A DNA stretch of 64,000 bases from contig JAGBHU010000047.1 in NCBI GenBank assembly GCA_017935345.1, forward strand, positions 1-64,000, in the 5' to 3' direction. The position numbers and the translations under genes were made by a program. This document shows, one piece after another, positions 1 to 7,792 of this stretch. The first letter of the stretch is position 1. Every line of letters begins with the position of its first letter. The stretch is from Coprococcus sp. GTDB lineage: Bacteria; Bacillota; Clostridia; Lachnospirales; Lachnospiraceae. Below the pieces are notes generated by a model. That model had not been told where the DNA came from, did no database searches, and was given only the letters and a program-made list of their open reading frames with translations.

Positions 1-140
1 CAAAAACCCCTTCAAGGGGTGGCAAAAGCGGCAAAGGCAAGATGGCTTGAACAAAGTGAAAGCCAGCGTCTTTAGGCGCTGGCCGGTAACGAGCCCTTAT
101 AGGGCTAGAGCAAACCACCCGTTGGACGGGTGGTTATGAT
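1..140 (+). ncRNA. Right end of an IS200/IS605-type element, TnpB omega-RNA-like hairpins (partial)
   Basis: Three stem-loops occur in order: 62-68 pairs with 77-83 (GCCAGCG/CGCTGGC), 92-96 pairs with 102-106 (AGCCC/GGGCT), and 113-122 pairs perfectly with 126-135 (AACCACCCGT/ACGGGTGGTT, 3-nt loop). This succession, ending in a G/C-rich hairpin, is what I know from the 3' scaffold of TnpB-associated omega-RNAs at the right end of clostridial IS200/IS605 elements. An open frame from base 1 to the TAG at 73-75 could be the end of tnpB but is too short to identify. The element body lies to the left, outside the window. The sequence right of about 136 would then be target/guide DNA. The family call is inferred from structure only. 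Confidence 0.5.
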
Positions 141-285
141 TAATTATTCAGTTGTAACACATGTATTGTAATCATACAAGTTGATGCCGTCTTTTTGTAG
201 ATATGATATGGAAAAAAATATGAAAATATGATAAAATCCTTTTGAATAGATTTTCTTAATTTAATTATAGATACGGAGAAAGATA

Positions 286-639
286 ATGACAAGAGAAATA
301 AAGTTTAGTTTTCCAGTAGATGATGAGGAAATGTTGGTGGATTGTAAAGAAGCATTTGGCAATCAAATAAAAATTCAACGAGAAGGGGCTTTAACAGGTT
401 TTGACCTTGTTTTTGTAGCAGTTATACCAACAATTGGGGTTACTATTTCCTTGGTTGACTTTATATTGAATCATTTTACAAAAGATGATAAACCATTGGA
501 AGAGGAAGAAAGAAAAAGTAAGCGAAAAATTGAATATTCAAATACGCGCATTTCTTTGTATAATTATGAAAAAGAGGATGCTGTTCAAATCATTAAAGAA
601 TTACTTGGAGAAAAGGAAGATGAAAGCAACAATTCATGA
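286..639 (+). CDS. EACC1-like small protein (effector-associated component)
   Basis: This 117-residue protein has a beta-rich N-terminus, a central hydrophobic helix (about residues 41-65, FDLVFVAVIPTIGVTISLVD), a basic linker, and a C-terminal strand-helix ending in a Leu-rich helix. The length and layout resemble the EACC1 family, small constant components encoded beside variable peptidase or other effectors in predicted bacterial conflict systems. The start has a good ribosome site (GGAGAAAG at 275-282). Its last 20 bases overlap the next gene, a HExxH metallopeptidase, so the two are probably co-translated. The sequence shows only the fold-level resemblance. EACC1 membership is inferred and a simple membrane protein remains possible. 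Confidence 0.5.
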   Translation: MTREIKFSFPVDDEEMLVDCKEAFGNQIKIQREGALTGFDLVFVAVIPTIGVTISLVDFILNHFTKDDKPLEEEERKSKRKIEYSNTRISLYNYEKEDAVQIIKELLGEKEDESNNS

Positions 640-2470
640 CCTTGAATATATTGCAAAACAGGTAGTGCCTAATATTGCTATTAAAGAGGTATTTGGTAGT
701 CCTGTAGGCGTATGCAGCCGCATTGACGAAAAAGGACAACAATATATTGTTTGGGATAATGATTTTTGGGATTTTTTCGAGAAAGTGGTTTTTGTATTTG
801 ATACTTTTCCATATGATGAATTAAGAGATGATGCACTTATAAGGGAGCTTTCTTATAATGTATTAGGTATTTTGTTTAACCATTTAAGCAGACGATATGC
901 TTATATTCCAAGACTATCCGCTACGTTTAGGAAATTAGCTAAGAAATACCATTATGACGTGTTTAATCATATATACCCAAAGGCAAAGGATATAATAGAG
1001 TTAAAAGAAGAAAATGAGTTTACAATATGTATTTGTCGATATTTGGTTTTATATCATGAATTAGGGCATATTGTTTTTGAAAGAGATAAAAGATATAAAG
1101 AAGATATTTCACAGAATTTAATAGAAAATTTAAATGCCTTTTTTAATAACATGATTTCTTTGGATGATATAATAAATGATATTTTGCTAAGCAATATGTG
1201 TCCAGGCTATATGACAAAAGAGTTAATTAAAAAAGTTTTTGTCAATCTTATGGAGAGAAAATCTGAGAAAGTTATTGAAGAATTAATTTGCGATTATTAT
1301 GCGGTCTCAAAGGTGTTTGAAACATTTTATTTATCTATAGAAGATAAAAAGAACTATACTTCAATATTAAGTGATGAGATTGTTAAGGCTATTCCTATTT
1401 ACTACATAGTTGCAACAAGCTATGCTTATTTATGTAGTTTTTGGGATTATATTGTTCCACAGTTTTTGACATTAAAAAAAGCTGATTATGACGTTATTGA
1501 AAAAGAAATTAGAATATATTCTGAAACAGAAAGCTTGGTTAGAAATGTGTTTTTCCCATTTTTTATGAGTATAATAGTGTACCGCAAAGAAGAAATAGTT
1601 GGTAACTATGTGAATCTGGGGAAAAGGGTGGAATTAAGTGGTCATAAAATGTTTAATAATATCGACTTATTTTCACGCATGCTTGTAAATACAATTGATG
1701 ATAATTTGATGACAATGGTTTTGGAACAAGCAAAGCTAATGCAACAAAACTGTGATATGGAAGACTATTATTATGATGAGATATCTGAAAATACTTTAAT
1801 TATATCTTGGTTATCTAACCAATATCATAATAATCTTGGATTAAATTATTTGAAAAATGAAAATTATAAAAAAGCTTTAGAAGAGTTTAATTATACAATA
1901 TTAATTTGTGAAAGATTAAAAAATGTAGGACATTACCATAGGTTCACAGCCAGAGCATATAACAATGCCACATCTGCGCTTTTATCACTATGTGAAATGT
2001 ATTCACAATCACCATATGTTGAATCATATGATATAACTATAAGCAACATTTTAAATATAGCGTTTCCGAATAATCCAAATAATTATATTTATCAAGCAAA
2101 ACAGTATTCGGATATAGCTGTGGATATCATTAATAAAAGCGGAAGTCATTTAGACATGCAATATCCAATGATTTATCAAAATGCTGGAGCGATTTGTCAT
2201 AGTTTGGGTTTTAATTCTGAGGCATTGAAGAACTATAATCGTGCTCGCTCTGCAAAATTTAAATTATCAAAGGATTATTCGTATTCTCATGCGCTTACTG
2301 ATATTTCTATTGCAATAGTTTATTTTGAAGAAAGAAAATTGGAGGAAGCAGAAAAGTATTGCAAATTAGCGCAAAAATTTTATAGTGAAAACACTCAAAA
2401 AGATGATATTAACAGAAAAAAATGTGAGGAACTGTATAAACAGATTAAAGAGAAAAACAGTATTATGTAG
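620..2470 (+). CDS. HExxH zinc-metallopeptidase fused to TPR-like repeats
   Basis: About 616 residues counted from ATG 620, which follows a GGAGAAAAGGAAG ribosome site and overlaps the upstream stop. An in-frame start at 485 would lie inside the upstream gene and is less likely. Residues 146-150 are HELGH, the gluzincin-type zinc motif, and EEL..DYYA at about 220-226 supplies a plausible third ligand about 74 residues later. The C-terminal third (about residues 410-610) is helical with TPR-like hairpins (GLNYLKNENYKKALEEF and similar further on). No signal peptide is seen, so the protease is probably cytoplasmic. The overlap with an EACC1-like gene and the surrounding defence genes suggest a conflict-system effector whose TPR part senses a partner. 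The peptidase motif is directly visible; the defence role is inferred. Confidence 0.65.
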   Translation: MKATIHDLEYIAKQVVPNIAIKEVFGSPVGVCSRIDEKGQQYIVWDNDFWDFFEKVVFVFDTFPYDELRDDALIRELSYNVLGILFNHLSRRYAYIPRLSATFRKLAKKYHYDVFNHIYPKAKDIIELKEENEFTICICRYLVLYHELGHIVFERDKRYKEDISQNLIENLNAFFNNMISLDDIINDILLSNMCPGYMTKELIKKVFVNLMERKSEKVIEELICDYYAVSKVFETFYLSIEDKKNYTSILSDEIVKAIPIYYIVATSYAYLCSFWDYIVPQFLTLKKADYDVIEKEIRIYSETESLVRNVFFPFFMSIIVYRKEEIVGNYVNLGKRVELSGHKMFNNIDLFSRMLVNTIDDNLMTMVLEQAKLMQQNCDMEDYYYDEISENTLIISWLSNQYHNNLGLNYLKNENYKKALEEFNYTILICERLKNVGHYHRFTARAYNNATSALLSLCEMYSQSPYVESYDITISNILNIAFPNNPNNYIYQAKQYSDIAVDIINKSGSHLDMQYPMIYQNAGAICHSLGFNSEALKNYNRARSAKFKLSKDYSYSHALTDISIAIVYFEERKLEEAEKYCKLAQKFYSENTQKDDINRKKCEELYKQIKEKNSIM

Positions 2471-2567
2471 TTATATTTGAAGTCGGAGTGAAATATAGGT
2501 GATTAAATAAATGAGAAAATTTGAAAACTATAATAAACAAAAATATAGAATGCTTTAGGGAGGTCTT

Positions 2568-2831
2568 ATGAAGAAGTTGTTTGTAATCGGAAATGGCTTT
2601 GATATACAGCATAAAATCCCCTCAAAATATCAAGATTTTCACAATTTTTTGAAGAGATATTACCCTTTCCACAAAGCCCCAGTTTATATACCAGGTGGAG
2701 GCTTAGTTCCTAAGTCATATTCATATGGTTATCAGATTCATGACATTCTTCAAGCGTTTGCATATCTCGATTATACATTGACCTTAACAGAAGAAAGTGA
2801 TAATTGGTGGAATTTGGAATCATCTGAGTGA
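2568..2831 (+). pseudogene. AbiH-like abortive-infection protein, N-terminal stub
   Basis: This stub encodes 87 residues starting KKLFVIGNGFDIQHKIPSKY, the typical AbiH N-terminus (IGNGFD followed by a P-S/T-K-Y segment). It is preceded by a strong ribosome site (AGGGAGGTC). AbiH proteins are usually several hundred residues long. Here the frame stops at 2829-2831, just where sequence homologous to a serine recombinase takes over in another frame. The gene is therefore truncated at its 3' end, apparently by insertion or deletion associated with the recombinase-bearing element. It is unlikely to be functional. Confidence 0.75.
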
Positions 2832-4572
2832 TGTTCAGGTAATCAAAGCAAATCGTAACGAAAACCGTATTCGTGGCAGAAAGGTTGAGATATTAAGAGT
2901 TGCTGCCTATTGCCGTGTCAGTACAGACAGCGAAGACCAGCTTAACAGCTATAAGTCACAGGTTATGTACTATACGGACTTGATTAAGGAAAAGCCAGAA
3001 TGGTCGTTGGCTGACATATACGCTGACGAAGCCATAACGGGAACACAGGTAACAAAACGTGAGGACTTTCAGAGAATGATAAATGATTGTATGAACGGGG
3101 ATATTGATATGGCCATTACAAAATCCATTTCAAGATTTGCCAGAAACACATTGGATACTTTGAAATATGTCCGCATGCTGAAGGAGAAAGGTATTGCCGT
3201 TTTCTTTGAGGATGAAAATATCAATACCTTAACAATGGATGGCGAGTTGCTTTTGGTGGTACTCAGCTCCGTTGCACAGCAGGAAGTAGAAAATATATCT
3301 TCTAATGTCAAAAAGGGCTTGAAAATGAAAATGCAGCGAAGGGAGCTTGTAGGTTTTCAGGGCTGTCTTGGTTATGACTATCATAAGGATACAAAAAGCA
3401 TATCCGTCAACGAAAAGGAAGCTGAAATTGTGCGTTACATTTTTAATCGGTATATTGAGGGTGCAGGCTGTACGGTTATAGCTAATGAGCTTGAAAATCT
3501 TGGCTATAAGACAAAGTATGGCAGTTCACGGTGGGTGCAATCCACAGTAATCGGTATCATTAAAAATGCAAAATACAAGGGCGATTTGCTTTTGGGCAAA
3601 ACATTTACAGTTGACCCGATTTCCAAAAGACGTTTGGAAAACTTCGGGGAGGAAGATAAATTTTATATCCGTGACCATCACGAAGCAATTATAAGTGAGG
3701 AAATGTTTGAAGAAGCACAGAAGATACTTGCAAAGAGAAATGTTAATCGTGGAGTGCATCAGGAGGGACAGAAGCGGAACAAATTCAGCAGGAAATATGC
3801 TTTTAGCTGCATGATAAAGTGTGGCTTTTGCGGAGGCACTCTGTCCCGAAGAAACTGGCATAGCAGTTCAGCTTATAGTAAGACAATCCGGCATTGCGTG
3901 ACCGCTACCAAACATGGGAAAAAGAATTGCCCTCATTGCAAGGGCATCCCCGAAGAAGTAATTGAAAATGCTTTTGTTAAAAGTTATCAGCTCTTATGTT
4001 CCGACCAACATGAGGTTGTAAGTGAGTTTCTGAAAAAAGTTGAGGACATTCTTAATGATGATACTTCTTTGAAACGTCTGCCGAAGATTGAAAAAGAAAT
4101 GGCAGATTTGCAGCGGAGAAAAGAAAAGCTGCTTGATTTAAGACTTGATAATAATATCGACAGGGACATTTATGAGAAGAAAAATCAGGAATTAACCGAG
4201 CAGTTAAAGAAGCTCCAAGACGAACAGTTGCAGTTGGTTGAATTGAGCAAAAATCAGGAAAGCACCAAAACACGGCTGAGAGAATTTCGGAAAAATTTGA
4301 GTTCAGGAGAGATATTGGAGAGCTTCGACAGAGTAGTTTTTGAAAGCGTAGTTGAAAAAATAATCATTGGAGGTTATAATGAAGAAGGAGTGGAGAAACC
4401 TTTGAAGATAACTTTCGTGTATAAAACAGGTATCCACTCTAATTTTAATGCAAAGGATTTTAAGCCAAAGCGTAAAAACGCTGTGGCTGTACATAAGGAC
4501 GCAGAATTGTGTTCCTATGCAAGTGACGAGGTTAAAGAATTGTGTTTACATAGTAGCCCCGATACATGTTGA
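2797..4572 (+). CDS. Large serine recombinase (site-specific integrase), element remnant
   Basis: The protein is 591 residues long. The resolvase catalytic domain (about residues 30-180) contains the AAYCRVSTD motif with its nucleophilic Ser, ITGTQVTKREDFQRMIND and SISRFARNTLDTL. It is followed by a recombinase domain, a zinc-ribbon (IKCGFCGG about residue 350, then a later CPHC) and a coiled-coil region (about residues 420-490). This is the standard layout of large serine integrases of clostridial integrative elements. Family members usually begin near the segment VQVIKANR. The first 10 or so codons here (about 2797-2826) overlap the AbiH stub in another frame, so the natural start may be lost. 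Its 3' end lies directly on an rlmD 3' fragment, the usual position of an integrase beside its attachment site. Confidence 0.85.
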   Translation: MIIGGIWNHLSDVQVIKANRNENRIRGRKVEILRVAAYCRVSTDSEDQLNSYKSQVMYYTDLIKEKPEWSLADIYADEAITGTQVTKREDFQRMINDCMNGDIDMAITKSISRFARNTLDTLKYVRMLKEKGIAVFFEDENINTLTMDGELLLVVLSSVAQQEVENISSNVKKGLKMKMQRRELVGFQGCLGYDYHKDTKSISVNEKEAEIVRYIFNRYIEGAGCTVIANELENLGYKTKYGSSRWVQSTVIGIIKNAKYKGDLLLGKTFTVDPISKRRLENFGEEDKFYIRDHHEAIISEEMFEEAQKILAKRNVNRGVHQEGQKRNKFSRKYAFSCMIKCGFCGGTLSRRNWHSSSAYSKTIRHCVTATKHGKKNCPHCKGIPEEVIENAFVKSYQLLCSDQHEVVSEFLKKVEDILNDDTSLKRLPKIEKEMADLQRRKEKLLDLRLDNNIDRDIYEKKNQELTEQLKKLQDEQLQLVELSKNQESTKTRLREFRKNLSSGEILESFDRVVFESVVEKIIIGGYNEEGVEKPLKITFVYKTGIHSNFNAKDFKPKRKNAVAVHKDAELCSYASDEVKELCLHSSPDTC

Positions 4573-4876
4573 GACGGTATGTTTATTATCCAAACTTCAT
4601 TCAGACCAACATATCGAGGTTGAGCTGAAGATGGATGAGCTTGATTTGACGGCTGCGGAGAGCAAAGCTACCTATGAGGAAATCAAGGAGTATGTACTGG
4701 AACATACAGGATTAAAGGTCAACAGTTTGTATATCGCACAGGTAAAGCAGAAATGCGGTATTATTAAGAGGGTAAACTATAACCCGCCAAAATTGGAAAA
4801 TTCTAGACAGCCGAAATGCCTGCCAGAAAAAGAAGCAGCTATAAGAGAGGCATTGGAACATTTTCGCATGATTTGA
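4553..4876 (+). pseudogene. 23S rRNA uracil methyltransferase (RlmD/RumA-type) C-terminal end, att-side remnant
   Basis: Translation from about 4560 gives HVETVCLLSK and then a roughly 95-residue module with TYEEIKEYVLEHTGLKV and SLYIAQVKQKCGI. HVETV.LL is the conserved C-terminal motif of the RumA/RlmD methyltransferase family, and the following extension is typical of clostridial homologues. The catalytic part is absent. The fragment begins at the 3' end of the serine recombinase gene, as expected if the element integrated within the HVETV codons and carried a replacement 3' end. A core attachment site is therefore likely near 4562-4585. Family assignment is from recognised motifs; the att position is inferred. 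Confidence 0.65.
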
Positions 4877-4891
4877 TGGTATTTTAGAAAT

Positions 4892-5232
4892 GGTGGGGTA
4901 CTTTGTGTAATGCTTTCCCACAAAAAACAGACAGTATAATCAACGTAAATGTCAAGTTTGGCGAAAGTGGGGGCAAAGTATCGCTTGATAATATTGCTAA
5001 GAGGGTAGAAGCGTACAAGCCGAAAGAGCTAGTTAGATACAAGATGATTAAGGAGTACATAGAAGCAAAGTATGGCTTCAAAGTACATACCGCATATATA
5101 ACAGAGGATGAAAGAGATTTGGGTTTGTCGATGTATGATGCTCCTAATGCGGTAGAGGAATTTAAACATCCGACAGGGGAGAAAGTGGAAGCGATTAAAG
5201 ATGCTTTAATATATTTAAAAATAACTATTTAA
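4892..5232 (+). pseudogene. Second RlmD/RumA-type C-terminal tail, frameshifted
   Basis: Frame 4892 reads VMLSHKK and stops soon after. One frame over, the sequence continues KTDSIINVNVKFGE and then a long tail including YKMIKEYIEAKYGFKVHTAY. A single missing A in the A-run at 4921-4926 would restore a continuous HKKTDSIINV reading. The tail differs from the preceding one but has the same layout (acidic linker, IKEYI/KYGFKV helix, final helix). I read it as the 3' end of another rlmD-type gene left by an earlier integration. It has no catalytic domain and is not expected to be functional. Confidence 0.5.
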
Positions 5233-5418
5233 TGCTTTGGTGTATGGTGATGATGAGAAAAGTAGAAATATCAGACAGAGATAGTTCTTCAACTGAATTT
5301 CTTTTGGTAATAAATTATTTTCTGATACCGTATTTTTCAGTAGTTATAAAGACAGATAATTAGGGGGACATATAGAGAAATTTCATCGGATTAGTAGAGA
5401 TACAGGAAGGGAGAGAAA

Positions 5419-7002
5419 ATGATAAAGATAATATCACCTTTTAGTGCTATTCCATCTTGGGAAGGATTTGAGTATCAAGGGCATATAGCTTTGTTTATTG
5501 TGTTAAAACATATATGGCATGAAATTGAATTGGGAAATAAGGAAGAAATTAATTCATATAAATTAGGGATTGAGGGTGAAGAAGATTTTTCAATTATTAA
5601 AAATGGCAATTATGTTAGTTTGCATCAAGTAAAGGCTGGGAAGATAGAGTTATGTGATAGTGATAAAGCATGTTTTATATTATCTGCATTGCAGTATGAA
5701 ACTGAAAAGGCATATTTTCATATTATTCCACAAGCCACTATTTCTTTTGATTTTGTTGATAAAACTGTAAAACATATTGAAAAGCTTATATCCGAATTAA
5801 ATAAAGAGGTTAGAACAAAGAAGGATTTTAGCGATGAGATAAAGACATTAGAAACTTCATGTGGGAGAAAAATAAAAAAGGGCGATGCACTGTATAAACA
5901 AATGGAGAAAAAATACATAGTAACCAGTAATATTACTACTAATGCACCTAAAGGCTCTATGTATAAAATATTAGATTTTGTCTGTGCTGGTAATAAAGAA
6001 AAGAAAAATGTTATCAAAGTGATTCAGAAAGTGGTGTCAGAGTTATCTTTGTATAGAGATAAATTGCAGGATAAATGTGATGCAGATATATGGGAAGTGT
6101 ATGGTGAGCGATTTGCAACATCTGCAAATTCTATACAAAAATCATATAAAATCATTGAGAAAATATTAAAGAAATTTAATCCTGATGGGAGTATATATTA
6201 TGATGATACATACTATCAATTTGTTTACGATAAATTGGTCATTTTTATAAAAAAAGCGATTAGTGCTTATAATACCCAAAGTAAGAAGAATTCATGCAAA
6301 GTGGATTTTTCAAAATTATTTGAAGTTATAGTAAAAGAACATAAAGCTGAAAGTAATACCACTGAATACTTATATTATGAATTGCTTCGATTGATAAAAG
6401 ATACATTTAAAAAATATCCAAATAGCACTCGAACGGATTGTATCTTTAGTGAATGTGGAATTTGTGAAACTATTAATGAGTGCAATTTATATCGTCAGAT
6501 GATAGAGATTGATAATAGGAGTTATAAAGACAAAAAAGATTTTTTGTACAAGTTACTTTTAAGAACACCTCAAAATAATTTACCAAGAGATAGTGTGATT
6601 AATAATTTATTTATAACACTATTGAAAAGGGTAGAATGCTTAAAATATTGTGATTCAAATGTTATTTTAGCAAAAAAGAATGAAGAAATTTATCGATTGA
6701 CCTTGGATGAAAATGAATATATTGAGGATTTTGAAGCCCAATTAAAGAAAGAATTACATCAAAATCATGAAGATAAATTTCTTATTTATGAAAGTGATGT
6801 CTTAATTACCGACAGATTAAATAAGCCAGATTATAGATACAACCAAATTAACTTTAACGTTATGAGTTCAGATGAATTAAATGAAATCGCGGATATAACG
6901 TCAGATTCTATTGAACGCCAAAAAATTAATTACAGTAAGTCAAAAGTTATTAGAATAATAAGTAAAGATGTAGCAGAGGGGGAGTTGAACAATCATGAAT
7001 GA
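5419..7002 (+). CDS. ABC-3C system component: Cap4-like dsDNA nuclease-type N-terminus plus C-terminal region
   Basis: The protein is 527 residues long. The N-terminus (EGFEYQGHIALFIVLKHI, then GIEGEEDFSI and VSLHQVKAG at about residues 50-75) matches the PD-(D/E)XK-like fold of the DUF4297/Cap4 dsDNA-nuclease group, in which a Glu/Asp is followed by QVK. A Cys cluster near residues 340-360 (CIFSECGICETINEC) may bind metal. The start follows a GGAAGGGAGAG ribosome site. It overlaps the next gene by 8 bases, and a third gene encodes an ABC/RecF-like ATPase. This is the arrangement of the ABC-three-component systems predicted by genome-context studies. The role is probably defence against phage or plasmids; the activity is inferred. 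Confidence 0.65.
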   Translation: MIKIISPFSAIPSWEGFEYQGHIALFIVLKHIWHEIELGNKEEINSYKLGIEGEEDFSIIKNGNYVSLHQVKAGKIELCDSDKACFILSALQYETEKAYFHIIPQATISFDFVDKTVKHIEKLISELNKEVRTKKDFSDEIKTLETSCGRKIKKGDALYKQMEKKYIVTSNITTNAPKGSMYKILDFVCAGNKEKKNVIKVIQKVVSELSLYRDKLQDKCDADIWEVYGERFATSANSIQKSYKIIEKILKKFNPDGSIYYDDTYYQFVYDKLVIFIKKAISAYNTQSKKNSCKVDFSKLFEVIVKEHKAESNTTEYLYYELLRLIKDTFKKYPNSTRTDCIFSECGICETINECNLYRQMIEIDNRSYKDKKDFLYKLLLRTPQNNLPRDSVINNLFITLLKRVECLKYCDSNVILAKKNEEIYRLTLDENEYIEDFEAQLKKELHQNHEDKFLIYESDVLITDRLNKPDYRYNQINFNVMSSDELNEIADITSDSIERQKINYSKSKVIRIISKDVAEGELNNHE

Positions 7003-7792
7003 TTTAATTGATAGAATTTTTAACTCATATAATTATATTAAGATTTCTGGTATTGGTAACGGAAAAATAGAATTCTATAAGCATAAATGCACAAAAATTG
7101 CTAATTATTTTATTGTTAATACTATAGATTGTAGGGAATTTGAAGACGATGAAGAAAAAGTAATAAATGCATTAGAACAACTAGAAAATGAATATTCTAA
7201 AAGAGGGAATTTTAATGGTGCTTCGTTGAAACAAAGAATAATTGAATCTTTTGATAATATAAAGGAAGCTAGCCAGGTAGATAAGAATATATCTGCAATC
7301 TATTTATTACTTTTTGAAAATATAGAAAAAATAAATAATTATAGAAATGTAGTATATTCAATAGAAGAATCACCTAATTACTTTAAGAGATATGTTTTAC
7401 CTTATACACAGAAACAAATGGAACAATTGAATCTATCTTTATCTCAATATGGCGATAGGTCATTAGTAGATGCATTATGTCAAATTGTAGATAATGAGGA
7501 TAGTTATTTTGAATTAGTAGAAGGCAAAGATTTGGATAGTACATATGGTTTGGTGGTTCGTATGTTTTCTAAAATTCCATTTTTGCAGTATAAATTTAAA
7601 ACAGAATTAGCACCTGACCCTATAGAAATACAGATAGAACGTAATTTGAATAAAGATTTAATCAGTTACCATAGTATTTTGGATAATAACGAAAATAATA
7701 TTGAAGATATACTTCTCTTAGAAGATAATTTTGTAATTACTGAGGAGGATTTAGATAAAGAAATCCAGAAATTGATGAAAGGGGTAAAATAG
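6995..7792 (+). CDS. ABC-3C system middle component
   Basis: This 265-residue, acidic, mostly helical protein has no catalytic motif I can recognise. Its identity comes from position: it overlaps the nuclease-like gene upstream by 8 bases and shares one base with the GTG start of the ATPase gene downstream. Middle components of ABC-3C systems are small, poorly conserved proteins thought to connect the ATPase to the effector. The DNA is as AT-rich as its partners, consistent with the three genes having moved together. A ribosome site (AGAGGGGGAG) lies within the end of the preceding gene. Confidence 0.55.
   Translation: MNDLIDRIFNSYNYIKISGIGNGKIEFYKHKCTKIANYFIVNTIDCREFEDDEEKVINALEQLENEYSKRGNFNGASLKQRIIESFDNIKEASQVDKNISAIYLLLFENIEKINNYRNVVYSIEESPNYFKRYVLPYTQKQMEQLNLSLSQYGDRSLVDALCQIVDNEDSYFELVEGKDLDSTYGLVVRMFSKIPFLQYKFKTELAPDPIEIQIERNLNKDLISYHSILDNNENNIEDILLLEDNFVITEEDLDKEIQKLMKGVK

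Noticed and set aside
485-619. Upstream extension of the metallopeptidase frame to 485
   Set aside because: It lies inside the EACC1-like gene, and ATG 620 has a good ribosome site and starts the recognisable protein.
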